Origin: Novosphingobium sp. UBA6272
GTDB taxonomy: Bacteria; Pseudomonadota; Alphaproteobacteria; Sphingomonadales; Sphingomonadaceae
Length of the DNA stretch: 64,000 nucleotides
Reading direction: 5' to 3'
NCBI RefSeq assembly: GCF_002440635.1
Contig: NZ_DJUW01000033.1
Coordinates: 69,678-133,677 of the forward strand
The stretch's first letter is position 1. Every line of letters begins with the position of its first letter. The notes beneath the pieces were generated by a model that did not search any database, was not told the DNA's origin, and was given only the letters and a program-made list of their open reading frames with translations. A program made the translations under genes and the position numbers. Positions 34,251-42,837 of this stretch are shown here, piece by piece.

Positions 34251-35600
34251 ATGACCACCGACATCGCCAGCTGGATCAAGGATCGCGGGATCAGCGAGGT
34301 GGAATGCATTGTCCCGGATATCAACGGGATCCAGCGCGGCAAGGTACTTCCGGCCGGCAAGTTCATCAAATCGGTGACTGACCGCACGCTGCGCATCCCC
34401 GGTAGCGTCTTCATCGTCACCGTCACCGGCGGCTATCCCGACGATATCGAGCATATCGTACCCGATTTCGATCCCGACCTGATCCTGGTCCCCGACGCCT
34501 CGACCATTCGCGAGGCGCCGGGCTTCAAGACGCCGACCGCCTATGTGATCTGCGACGGCTATCATGCCTCGGGCAAGGCGGTGGAGATCGCCCCGCGGCA
34601 GATCCTGAAGAAGGTGCTTTCGCTGTACGAGGCCAAGGGCTGGCAGCCGGTGATCGCGCCGGAGGCCGAATTCTATCTGGTCACCAAGAACATCGACGCG
34701 GACTTTCCGCTGGTTCCGCCGCCGGGCCGCTCGGGCCGCGCCGAAACCGCCAGCGAAGCCTTCGGGCTGGAGGCGCTGGGCGAGTTCGAAGAGATCATCG
34801 AGCAGATCTATGACTGGTGCGAAAAGGCCGAACTCAACATCGACACGATGATTCACGAGGCAGGTGCCGCCCAGCTCGAAGTGAACTTCATCCACGGCAA
34901 TCCGCTGGCGCTGGCTGACCAGGTGCTGCTGTTCAAGCGGATCGTCCGCCAGGTCGCGCTGGAACACGGGGTCTATGCGACCTTCATGGCCAAGCCGATG
35001 ACCGATCAGCCGGGCAGCGCCATGCACATCCACCAGTCGGTGCTCAACATGGAGACCGGCCGGAACGTCTTTTCGACCAACAACGGCAAGGATTCGGCGC
35101 TGTTCCGCAGCCATATCGCCGGGCTGGTCCGGCTGATGCCGCAGATCCTGCCGATGGTCGCACCCAATGTGAACTCGTTCCGGCGGATGCGGCCCGATAC
35201 CGCCGCCCCGATCAACGTCCACTGGGGCAGCGACAACCGTTCCTGCGGGTTCCGCGTGCCGATTTCCGAAGCCAAGGACCGCCGGGTCGAGAACCGCCTC
35301 CCGGGGGCGGATTCGAACCCCTACCTGGCCATCGCCGCCTCGCTGATCTGCGGCTATGTCGGCATGGTAGAGCGGATGGTTCCGCCCAAGATGCTGGAAG
35401 GCAACGCCTATAACCGGGCCCGCACGCTGCCCCGCACGCTCGAGGCTTCGCTCGACCGGTTTTACCAATGCAAGCCGGTGAAGAGCCTGCTGGGCGAAGA
35501 GTTCTTCGAAGTGTTCTGGGCGATCAAGGACGCCGAGCTTTACGCCTACCAGTCGGTGATTTCATCGTGGGAGCGCGAACACCTGCTGCTGAAGGTTTAG
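34251..35600 (+). CDS. Glutamine synthetase family protein (gamma-glutamylpolyamine synthetase-like) 1
   Basis: A 449-residue GS-fold ligase. Metal/substrate segments are seen: APEAEFYL, HEAGAAQLEVNF, GSAMHIHQS, APNVNSFRRMRP, DNRSCGFRVP and ENRLPGADSNPYLA. GS-like proteins in polyamine clusters (PuuA type) join glutamate to putrescine or another amine with ATP, and the adjacent PuuB-like oxidase, PuuD-like hydrolase and aldehyde dehydrogenase fit that route. True ammonia-assimilating GlnA is unlikely given length and context. The oxidase gene follows after 1 base. Confidence 0.9.
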   Translation: MTTDIASWIKDRGISEVECIVPDINGIQRGKVLPAGKFIKSVTDRTLRIPGSVFIVTVTGGYPDDIEHIVPDFDPDLILVPDASTIREAPGFKTPTAYVICDGYHASGKAVEIAPRQILKKVLSLYEAKGWQPVIAPEAEFYLVTKNIDADFPLVPPPGRSGRAETASEAFGLEALGEFEEIIEQIYDWCEKAELNIDTMIHEAGAAQLEVNFIHGNPLALADQVLLFKRIVRQVALEHGVYATFMAKPMTDQPGSAMHIHQSVLNMETGRNVFSTNNGKDSALFRSHIAGLVRLMPQILPMVAPNVNSFRRMRPDTAAPINVHWGSDNRSCGFRVPISEAKDRRVENRLPGADSNPYLAIAASLICGYVGMVERMVPPKMLEGNAYNRARTLPRTLEASLDRFYQCKPVKSLLGEEFFEVFWAIKDAELYAYQSVISSWEREHLLLKV

Positions 35601-35601
35601 G

Positions 35602-36873
35602 ATGCTGCCGCACGCGCCGTCTTATTACGCGGCAACCGCCAATCCGTTTCCAGCCCAGCCCGTTTTGGCGGGTGACGAGGCCGCCGATCTGGTCGTGATC
35701 GGCGGGGGCTTTACCGGCCTGTCTGCCGCGCTGCATGCCGCAGAGGCCGGGTTCTCGGTCATGCTGCTGGAGGCCGAGCGGATCGGCTGGGGCGCTTCGG
35801 GGCGCAACGGCGGGCAGATGATCCCAGGGTTGCGCTGGGGCGCCTGCGAACTCGTCAGGCACTTCGGCGAGGATCATGCCCGCCGCCTGATCCTGCTGGC
35901 CAACAGCGCCGGGGATCTGGTCCGCGGCCGGATCAAGCAGCATGCAATCGCCTGTGACCTGCGCCACGGCCATTTTCACGCCGCTGCCAAACGCGAACAC
36001 CTCGACGACATGAAGCGCGAACTCGATTGTCTGCGGCGGCTCGTCGACTATCCCTTGTCATCGATCGTCAGCGCCGGGGACGTCCGCGATTTCGTCGCCA
36101 GTCCGATCTACCATGGCGGAATGATCGACATGAACGGCGGGCATCTCCACCCGCTCAACTATGCCCTTGGCCTGGCCGAGGCGGCGATCAAGGCTGGCGT
36201 GCGGATCTTCGAAGGCAGCCGGGTGACTGCGATCGACCATGGCAGTCCGGTCGTGGCCCGCACCGCCAAGGGCAAGGTCACCGCGCGCTATGCCGTGCTG
36301 GCCTGCGATACCGCGATGGGCGAGCTTGAGCCCCGGCTGGGCCGGATGACCATGGGCATCGCCAACTACAATGTCGCCACCGCGCCGCTGTCCGAAGCCC
36401 AGGCCAGGGCCCTGATCCCCTCGGGCGCGGCGGTGGCGGACAGCAAGTTCGTGCTCAACTATTACCGGCTATCCGCTGACAACCGGCTGATCTTCGGCGG
36501 GGGCGAGAAGTACACCCCGCGCCCGCCGGCCGATGTTGCCGGGTTCGTCCGGCGCTATCTCGAACGGGTCTTTCCGCAGCTCAAGGGCGTTCCGATCGAG
36601 CATGCCTGGGGCGGGATGGTTGGCGTCACTTTCAACCGGCTGCCGCATATGGGGCGGATCGGCAATGCGTTTTATGCCCACGGCTGGTCCGGTCACGGGG
36701 TGCTGGTGACAACGCTCGCCGGCCAGCTGATCGCCGAGGCGATGCAGGGCACCGCCGAGAGGTTCGACCTGTTCGCCCAGTTGCCGGGCCGCCCCTTCCC
36801 CGGCGGGCCGCTGCTGCGCCACCCGCTGTCGGTGCTGGGGATGCTCTATTACGCGCTGAGGGACCGGCTGTGA
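35602..36873 (+). CDS. FAD-dependent oxidoreductase (PuuB-like)
   Basis: A 423-residue flavoprotein of the DAO family. The FAD-binding motif is VVIGGGFTGLSAALHAAEAG (about 33-52), followed by GWGASGRNGGQMIPGL, the usual PuuB-type second block. The C-terminal region has HAWGGMVGVTFNRLPH and YAHGWSGHGV. It likely oxidises gamma-glutamyl-putrescine (or a similar glutamylated amine) to the aldehyde with release of ammonia and peroxide. It is coupled to both neighbours: 1 base after the ligase gene and a GTGA overlap with the next gene. Confidence 0.9.
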   Translation: MLPHAPSYYAATANPFPAQPVLAGDEAADLVVIGGGFTGLSAALHAAEAGFSVMLLEAERIGWGASGRNGGQMIPGLRWGACELVRHFGEDHARRLILLANSAGDLVRGRIKQHAIACDLRHGHFHAAAKREHLDDMKRELDCLRRLVDYPLSSIVSAGDVRDFVASPIYHGGMIDMNGGHLHPLNYALGLAEAAIKAGVRIFEGSRVTAIDHGSPVVARTAKGKVTARYAVLACDTAMGELEPRLGRMTMGIANYNVATAPLSEAQARALIPSGAAVADSKFVLNYYRLSADNRLIFGGGEKYTPRPPADVAGFVRRYLERVFPQLKGVPIEHAWGGMVGVTFNRLPHMGRIGNAFYAHGWSGHGVLVTTLAGQLIAEAMQGTAERFDLFAQLPGRPFPGGPLLRHPLSVLGMLYYALRDRL

Positions 36874-38216
36874 TCGCTGGCGCCGCCATCGCCGCCATGC
36901 TGGCCGCCGAGCGGGAACGCTATGGTGCCGCCAACCCGCGCTCGGCCGAGCTGGCCAAAGCGGCGGCGCGGCACTGGCACCGGGGTGTCCCGTTCCACTG
37001 GATGCTCGATTGGGACACCCCCTTCCCGCTGTTTGCTGACAAGGCGATTGGCGCGGAACTGTGGGACGTTGACGGGCACCGCTATGACGATTTCTGCCTG
37101 GGTGACACCGGATCGATGTTCGGTCATTCCCCCGCCCCGGTCGCCGCCGCATTGGCCCGGCAGGGCGCGCGGGGCCTCACCTACATGCTCCCGACCGAAG
37201 ACGCGGTGGTGGTTGCGGATGAATTGGCAAAGCGCTTCAAGCTGCCGTTCTGGCAGGTCACCAGCAGCGCCAGCGAGGCCAACCGCGCGGTGATTCGCTG
37301 GTGCCGCGGGATTACCGGGCGCAGCAAGGTGCTGGTCTTCAACGGCTGCTATCACGGCGCGGTCGACGATGTGTTCGTCGACCTGCGCGACGGCTTGCCC
37401 GAGCTGCGCTGCAGCCTGGTCGGCCAGGTCTATGATGTGCGCGAGCATACCGTGGTGATCGAATTCAACGATCTGCCCGCGCTGGAGGCCGCACTCGCCG
37501 GGGGTGATATTGCCTGCGTACTGGCCGAACCGGCGATGACCAATGTCGGCATGGTCCTGCCCGATCCCGGCCATCTGGAAGCCCTGCGCGCGCTGACCGC
37601 CCGGCATGGCACCCTGCTGGTCTGGGACGAGACGCACACGATAAGCACCGGTTACGGGGGCTATAGCGCCACATTAGGACCGCCGGGCGATATGTTCGTG
37701 CTGGGCAAGCCTGTGGCCGGCGGCGTTCCCTGTGCGGTCTATGGCTTCACCGCCGAGGTGGCCGAACGGATGGAGCGGCTCCGCGACGAAGGCGAAAAGG
37801 GCCATTCCGGGATCGGCACCACGCTATCGGCCAATGCCCTGGCGCTGGCCGCCATGCGCGCCTGCCTGACCGAAGTGATGACCCCGGCAGCCTACGATCA
37901 CATGCTGCCGCTGGCGGAAAAGCTTGCCGAACAGCTGCGCGAAGTGATCGCGCGACGCGGGCTCGATTGGCACGTCACCCACATCGGCAGCCGCGGCGAG
38001 TTCATCTGTGAGGCCGAGCCGGCCCGCAACGGCACCGAGGCCCGCGCCAAGATGCACGGAGCGCTGGAACACGCGCTCCATCTGTTCCTGATCAACCGCG
38101 GCGTGCTGATCGCGCCGTTCCACAACATGACCCTGGTCAGTCCCGCCACCACCCAGTCCCAGGTTGACCGCCTGGCCGAAGTGCTCGACGACTGCCTCAA
38201 GACGCTGATTGGATAG
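36870..38216 (+). CDS. Class III aminotransferase, HemL-like
   Basis: A 448-residue PLP enzyme. It resembles the glutamate-1-semialdehyde aminomutase branch of class III: TGSMFGHSPAPVAAAL, SSASEANRAVIRWCRGITGR, WDETHTISTGYGG, and the PLP lysine in MFVLGKPVAGGVP. Two readings are possible: a transaminase for the gamma-glutamylated or free amino acid end product (a PuuE substitute), or an aminomutase. The start is GTG at 36870, overlapping the oxidase stop (GTGA), with GAGGG before it. The second GS-like gene follows 6 bases later. Confidence 0.85.
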   Translation: MIAGAAIAAMLAAERERYGAANPRSAELAKAAARHWHRGVPFHWMLDWDTPFPLFADKAIGAELWDVDGHRYDDFCLGDTGSMFGHSPAPVAAALARQGARGLTYMLPTEDAVVVADELAKRFKLPFWQVTSSASEANRAVIRWCRGITGRSKVLVFNGCYHGAVDDVFVDLRDGLPELRCSLVGQVYDVREHTVVIEFNDLPALEAALAGGDIACVLAEPAMTNVGMVLPDPGHLEALRALTARHGTLLVWDETHTISTGYGGYSATLGPPGDMFVLGKPVAGGVPCAVYGFTAEVAERMERLRDEGEKGHSGIGTTLSANALALAAMRACLTEVMTPAAYDHMLPLAEKLAEQLREVIARRGLDWHVTHIGSRGEFICEAEPARNGTEARAKMHGALEHALHLFLINRGVLIAPFHNMTLVSPATTQSQVDRLAEVLDDCLKTLIG

Positions 38217-38222
38217 ATTACC

Positions 38223-39605
38223 ATGCCTGCAGAAAGCTCAAACAAGCGCGCCCTGGCCCAGGAAGCGACCGACTTCTTTGCGGCCAATCCCGATATCGAT
38301 GCGATCGACATCATCTTCACCAACATGTGCGGCGTGCCGCGCGGCAAGCGGCTGCGCCAGCATGAGGTGATCGCGGTTTATGAAAGCGGCCGGTTCCTGC
38401 CCGGATCGGTGCTGGTGGTCGATATCACCGGACGCGACTGCGAGGAGACCGGGCTGGTCTGGGAAGACGGCGATGCCGACCGCTACGTCTACCCCGTCCC
38501 CGGCACCCTGGTCCGCGCGCCGTGGCTGGGCGAGAATGCCGCGCAGTTCCTGACCAGCTTCTACGAGCTTGACGGCACCCCCAATGACCTCGACCCGCGC
38601 CACGTGCTGGGCAAGGTGATCGACGGGCTGGCCGCTGAAGGCCTGACCCCGGTGGTCGCGGTCGAGCTCGAATTCTATCTCTGCGATCTGGAGGACGGCC
38701 GCCCGGTTCCCGCGCGCGGCCAGCTGACCGATCACCGTTCCAGCGACATCCAGGTCTATGGCCTGCGCGAGATGGAAGACCTCAAGCCGTTCTTCGACGA
38801 GCTGTACGAGGCCTGCGATATCCAGGGCCTGCCGCTCGAGAGCGGGATTTCGGAGTACGCCCCCGGCCAGTTCGAATTCACCCTGCGGCACAAGCCCGAC
38901 GCGCTGCGCGCCACCGACGATGCGATCATGTACAAGCGCCTGGTCAAGGGCGTGGCGGTGAAGCACGGGATGGAGGCGACCTTCATGGCCAAGCCCTTCG
39001 CCGAAACCGCCGGCAGCGGCATGCACCTGCACATCTCGATGAACGACGCGCAGGGCAAGAACGCTTTTGCCAGCGAAAAGCCTGAAGGCACCGAGCTGCT
39101 GCGCCATGCGATCGGCGGGATGAAGGCGCTGCTGGCGGATTCGATGGCGATCTTTGCCCCCAACGCCAACTCGTTCCGCCGCTTCAAGGCGAATTCCTAT
39201 GCCCCGGTCGCGGCGACTTGGGGAGTCAACAATCGCACCGTTTCGCTGCGCATTCCCGCTGGCTCACCCGCCTCGCGCCATGTCGAGCACCGCATCTGCG
39301 GGGCCGACGCCAATCCGTACCTCGCGATGGCAGCCGTGCTCGCCGCGCAGCTTCACGGGATCAAGAACCAGATCGATCCGGGCCCGGCGGTGGTCGGCAA
39401 CGGCTATGAAGCCGAAGGCGCCGACATCCGCCTGCCCAACCACTGGGCCGCCGCGATCGAAGCCTTCGAGAAGTCCGCGCTGATGAAGCAGTACCTGGGG
39501 GAGCGGTTCGTGAAGCACTACACGACGGTGAAGGGCGTCGAGATGGCCCGGTTCATGGCCGAAGTGACCGAGCTGGATTATGTCTGGTACTTAAGGAACG
39601 CCTAG
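38223..39605 (+). CDS. Glutamine synthetase family protein (gamma-glutamylpolyamine synthetase-like) 2
   Basis: A 460-residue GS-fold ligase, clearly distinct from the one at 34251 but with the same order of motifs: VELEFYL, EYAPGQFEFTL, GSGMHLHIS, APNANSFRRFKANSY, VNNRTVSLRIP and RICGADANPYLAMA. A conserved HEAG-type block is replaced by ESGISEYAPGQ, suggesting a different amine substrate. It is the last gene of the 34251-39605 operon. Its TAG stop lies within the outer arm of a palindromic element. Confidence 0.9.
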   Translation: MPAESSNKRALAQEATDFFAANPDIDAIDIIFTNMCGVPRGKRLRQHEVIAVYESGRFLPGSVLVVDITGRDCEETGLVWEDGDADRYVYPVPGTLVRAPWLGENAAQFLTSFYELDGTPNDLDPRHVLGKVIDGLAAEGLTPVVAVELEFYLCDLEDGRPVPARGQLTDHRSSDIQVYGLREMEDLKPFFDELYEACDIQGLPLESGISEYAPGQFEFTLRHKPDALRATDDAIMYKRLVKGVAVKHGMEATFMAKPFAETAGSGMHLHISMNDAQGKNAFASEKPEGTELLRHAIGGMKALLADSMAIFAPNANSFRRFKANSYAPVAATWGVNNRTVSLRIPAGSPASRHVEHRICGADANPYLAMAAVLAAQLHGIKNQIDPGPAVVGNGYEAEGADIRLPNHWAAAIEAFEKSALMKQYLGERFVKHYTTVKGVEMARFMAEVTELDYVWYLRNA

Positions 39606-39754
39606 TTCCTCCCCGGAACGGGGAGGGGGACCACCGCAGGTGGTGGAGGGGTACAGGCAAGTGTTCCCGAGCTGGCCGGGGAGGTCAGGATCACTCGCCT
39701 GTACCCCTCCACCATGCTTCGCATGGTCCCCCTCCCCCAAGGGGGAGGAACTAG
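39602..39754. repeat. Nested palindromic element, family 2, copy 1
   Basis: A 153-base element with outer arms CTAGTTCCTCCCC / GGGGGAGGAACTAG, second arms GTGGTGGAGGGGTACAGGC / GCCTGTACCCCTCCACCA, and a short inner hairpin (CCATGCTTCGCATGG). It fills the whole gap between two convergent genes, and the CTAG ends provide the TAG stop codons of both (39603-39605 and, on the minus strand, 39751-39753). A relative lies at 62457-62583. Confidence 0.85.
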
Positions 39755-40647
39755 CGCCGGTGCTGGTGCACCGTCTCCATAAACAAACTCGCCGCCTCGC
39801 TGTGCCGGGTCAGTCTTCGCCAGGCGACGCCGATGTCGACCGTCGGCAGCGTTTCGCGGGTGCGTTTGGCGATGATCCGGTCGCCGTCCAGGCTCCACGG
39901 GCGATAGACCAGGTCGGGCAGCAGGGTGATCCCCGCCCCGGTGCCGACCAGACTTCGGACGCCCTCCATGCTGCTGGTCCGCCAGGCGACGCGCGGGGGG
40001 TGGTCGAACTTGCCCCAGATCCCGTCGATCAGCCCTTCCAGCTCGTCGAGCTGGAGCGCGACGACCGGTTCGTTTTCCAGTTCAGCCAGGGTCAGCCCGT
40101 CGACATCGGACAGCGGGTGGCTGGGCGCGAGCCAGGCGCGGCATTCGCTGCGCAGCAGCACCTCGTGATCGATCGCGCTGCGTTCCTCCAGGTTGGAGAC
40201 GATCAGCAGCGCCAGATCGAGCTCGCCGCCGACCAGCATGTGTTCGATATAGCTGCGCTTGTCCTCGACCAGATTGATTTCGATCCGCGGGAACAGCTTG
40301 CGGAAGCGGCTGAGCAGGTCGGTCAGGAAATAGCCGGTCACCACCGGGGTGACCCCGATCCGCACCGTGCCCGCAGTCTGGTCCTGATCGCGGCCGACCC
40401 CGCCGGCCATGTCGGCGATCGCGCCGATGATCGAGCGGGCATGGCGCAGGAACTGATGCCCCTCGCGGGTCAGCGTCACGCCCTTGGCATGGCGGTGGAA
40501 CAGGGTGACCCCGGTTTCCAGTTCGAGCGTGCGGATCGCATCGGTCACCGCGCTTTGCGAGATCCCGACCGCGCTCGATCCGCCCGAAACCGAGCGCGCC
40601 TCTGCAACGGCGATGAAGTAGCGAATCTGGCGAAAAGTGATGTTCAT
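39751..40647 (-). CDS. LysR-family transcriptional regulator of the polyamine cluster
   Basis: A 298-residue LysR-type regulator. The N-terminal winged HTH is MNITFRQIRYFIAVAE through SVSGGSSAVGISQSAVTDAI (1-60); the rest is the ligand-binding domain (GTVRIGVTPVVTGYFL, ELDLALLIVSNLEE). It is divergent from the ABC-importer operon with 143 bases between. Site B of the candidate operator overlaps its own ATG, which would give autorepression. The inducer is not known; polyamine or a glutamylated intermediate is an inference. Confidence 0.92.
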   Translation of the reverse strand: MNITFRQIRYFIAVAEARSVSGGSSAVGISQSAVTDAIRTLELETGVTLFHRHAKGVTLTREGHQFLRHARSIIGAIADMAGGVGRDQDQTAGTVRIGVTPVVTGYFLTDLLSRFRKLFPRIEINLVEDKRSYIEHMLVGGELDLALLIVSNLEERSAIDHEVLLRSECRAWLAPSHPLSDVDGLTLAELENEPVVALQLDELEGLIDGIWGKFDHPPRVAWRTSSMEGVRSLVGTGAGITLLPDLVYRPWSLDGDRIIAKRTRETLPTVDIGVAWRRLTRHSEAASLFMETVHQHRR

Positions 40648-40671
40648 CGGTTTTTTCGATAGCTATCGCTT
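40644..40671 (+). promoter_or_regulatory. Candidate LysR operator, site B
   Basis: Sequence TCATCGG-TTTTT-TCGATAG followed by CTATCGCTT. It keeps the 7-5-7 layout of sites A and C with three changes in the arms, and shares ATCGCTT and then TCGTAT with site C. It overlaps the lysR start codon (40645-40647) and sits just upstream of a TATAAT box at 40674 that would serve the importer operon. Confidence 0.65.
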
Positions 40672-40673
40672 CG

Positions 40674-40679
40674 TATAAT
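40674..40679 (+). promoter_or_regulatory. -10 box of the importer operon
   Basis: A perfect TATAAT, rare in this GC-rich DNA, lies 112 bases upstream of the binding-protein ATG. A weak -35 (TTTTTT/TTTTTC, about 40651-40657) overlaps operator site B, the usual arrangement for a promoter activated by a LysR protein. Confidence 0.6.
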
Positions 40680-40790
40680 CTACTGGCCCCCCGCGCAAGA
40701 GCGGGCATTCTCTTCGCTTCGGTGCTTGGCAAGCGCGCGCAAGCCGCTAGCATCACCGGTGGAGAAGAGGGTCCAATAAGGGGTGGTGCA

Positions 40791-41924
40791 ATGAGCGGAA
40801 TCGAAAACTCGGGTAATCTGCGCCTCGGCCGGCGCTCGCTGCTGCAATCGCTGGGCGTGGCCGCGATCGGGATCAGCCTGGGCGGACTGGCGGCCTGCGG
40901 CAAGAAGGACGAGAAACCGGCAGCCGGCGGCACCACCAAGATCGCCCCGACCGGCGAAGAGCCCAAGCTCAACTTCTACAACTGGGATACCTACATCGGC
41001 GAAACGACCCTGGCCGATTTCCAGGCAGCCGGCGGCGCCGCGGTCAACATGACGCTGTTCGCCAGCAATGACGAGCTGTTCGCCAAGCTGCGCGCGGGCA
41101 ATGCCGGCTATGACGTGATCGTGCCTTCGAACGATTTCGTCGAGCGGATGGCCGCGGCCGATATGCTGACCCCGCTGGATCACTCGCTGATCCCCAACTT
41201 CAAGAACATCGCGCCCGAATATACCGACGTGGCCTATGACCCCAAGCGCAAGCACTCGATGCCCTATACCTGGCTGACCCTGGGGATCGGCTATCGCAAG
41301 TCCAAGGTGAACGCGGTGCCCGACAGCTGGAAGGTGCTGTTCGATTCAGATGAGTACAAGGGCCGCATCGCGGTGCTTTCGGAAGCCGGCGACATGTTCC
41401 GGCTCTATGCGAAGTATCTGGGCAAGTCGGTCAACGGACTGACCGAGGCCGATATCAAGACCATCGAAGCGATGATGATCAAGCAGAAGCCCAACATCAA
41501 GGCGTTCCACGAAGACAATGGCCAGGACATGCTGCTGAAGGGCGAAGTCGATCTGGTGCTGGAATACAACGGCGATATCGCGCAGGCGATGAAGGAAGAC
41601 GATGACATCGGCTTCGTCCTGCCCAAGGAAGGCAGCCAGTTCAATTCGGACAACCTGTGCATTCCCAAGGGTGCACCGCGCCCGAAGAATGCCCATGCCT
41701 TCATCAACTATCTGCTCGACGCGGAAGCCGGCAAGAAGATCACCGAAACGATCCTCTACCCCACCCCCAATGCCGCCGCGAAGGCGCTGATGCCGGACGA
41801 CTACAAGAACAACCCGGTGATCTTCCCGCCCGCAGAGCTGCTCGCCAAGTGCGAATACGCCCAGTACAATCCCAAGCTCCAGCCGCTCTACGAGGAGGCC
41901 TTCACCCGCGTTCGGGCTTCCTAA
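40791..41924 (+). CDS. Spermidine/putrescine ABC transporter, binding protein
   Basis: A 377-residue extracellular solute-binding protein of the PotD/PotF family. Residues 1-36 are a lipoprotein signal with twin arginines (LGRRSLLQSLG) and lipobox GGLAAC (C36), so it may be Tat-exported and lipid-anchored. Family blocks: LNFYNWDTYIGE, LFASNDELFAKLRAGNAGYDVIVPS and YTWLTLGIGYRK. It captures polyamines in the periplasm. The start at 40791 agrees with the signal; an upstream TTG in frame is not needed. First of four importer genes. Confidence 0.95.
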   Translation: MSGIENSGNLRLGRRSLLQSLGVAAIGISLGGLAACGKKDEKPAAGGTTKIAPTGEEPKLNFYNWDTYIGETTLADFQAAGGAAVNMTLFASNDELFAKLRAGNAGYDVIVPSNDFVERMAAADMLTPLDHSLIPNFKNIAPEYTDVAYDPKRKHSMPYTWLTLGIGYRKSKVNAVPDSWKVLFDSDEYKGRIAVLSEAGDMFRLYAKYLGKSVNGLTEADIKTIEAMMIKQKPNIKAFHEDNGQDMLLKGEVDLVLEYNGDIAQAMKEDDDIGFVLPKEGSQFNSDNLCIPKGAPRPKNAHAFINYLLDAEAGKKITETILYPTPNAAAKALMPDDYKNNPVIFPPAELLAKCEYAQYNPKLQPLYEEAFTRVRAS

Positions 41925-41928
41925 GGCC

Positions 41929-42837
41929 ATGTCGCTGCAAGACTGGAAACAGCACCGCCGCCCGTTCGCGGCGATTGCCAGCGCGCCGCTGTTCTGGCTG
42001 GTGCTGTTCTTCCTGGTGCCGATGGGAATCGTCTGGCTTTACAGCTTCGGCCAGAATTCCGGGCCGGCAGACATCGCCATCACCGGCACGCTCGACAACT
42101 ACAAGCGCGCGACCGAGTGGCTCTATCTTTCGATCTTCGGAAAGAGCCTCGCGGTCGCCGCGCTGGTGACGCTGATCTGCCTGATCATCGGGTTCCCGGT
42201 GGCCATGGCGATCACCTTTGCCGCGGAAAAGTGGCGGCCCTGGCTGCTGCTGGCGATCATGCTGCCGTTCTGGACCAATCTGCTGATCCGCACCTATGCG
42301 CTGATGATGCTGATGGGCTCCAACGGCTATGCCAACCGCGGGCTCGGCGCGCTGTGGGACGGGGCCAGCTGGCTCAAGACCCTGGTCGGGCTGCAACCGC
42401 TGGAGGCCTGGGCCCCGGTCCCGCTGCTCTACAACAATTTCGCCGTGGTTCTGGGGCTGGTCTATGTCCACCTGCCCTTCATGGTCCTGCCGCTCTATTC
42501 CGCGCTCGACCGGCTCGACAAGTCGCTGATCGAGGCCAGCCTCGATCTGGGCGCGGGGCATTTCCGCACCCTGACCAAGATCGTGGTTCCGTTGGCCGGC
42601 CCGGGTATTGCCGCCGGGGTGATGATCACCTTGATCCCGGCGCTCGGCGCCTATCTGACGCCTGACCTGATGGGCGGCACCGACAGCCAGATGATCGCCA
42701 ATGTGATCGAGCGCCAGTTCAAGCGGGCCAATGACTGGCCGTTCGGCGCGGCGCTATCATTCCTTTTGATCTACGCGATGTTCATCCTGGTGGCGATCCA
42801 GTCGCTGCGCGGCGATCGCAAGAAGGAGGCGCGCTGA
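41929..42837 (+). CDS. Polyamine ABC transporter permease (PotB/PotH type)
   Basis: A 302-residue inner membrane permease with six predicted helices. The conserved EAA loop is visible as EASLDLGAGHFRTLTKIVVPLAGPG (part), which contacts the ATPase. A TAAGG sequence precedes the ATG, 4 bases after the binding-protein stop. Its stop overlaps the next permease start (TGATG). Confidence 0.95.
   Translation: MSLQDWKQHRRPFAAIASAPLFWLVLFFLVPMGIVWLYSFGQNSGPADIAITGTLDNYKRATEWLYLSIFGKSLAVAALVTLICLIIGFPVAMAITFAAEKWRPWLLLAIMLPFWTNLLIRTYALMMLMGSNGYANRGLGALWDGASWLKTLVGLQPLEAWAPVPLLYNNFAVVLGLVYVHLPFMVLPLYSALDRLDKSLIEASLDLGAGHFRTLTKIVVPLAGPGIAAGVMITLIPALGAYLTPDLMGGTDSQMIANVIERQFKRANDWPFGAALSFLLIYAMFILVAIQSLRGDRKKEAR

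Noticed and set aside
35300..35325. A GGATTCGAACCCC word that looks like a tRNA T-arm
   Set aside because: It encodes part of the GADSNPYLA motif of the glutamine-synthetase-like protein, and no acceptor stem or anticodon arm surrounds it.
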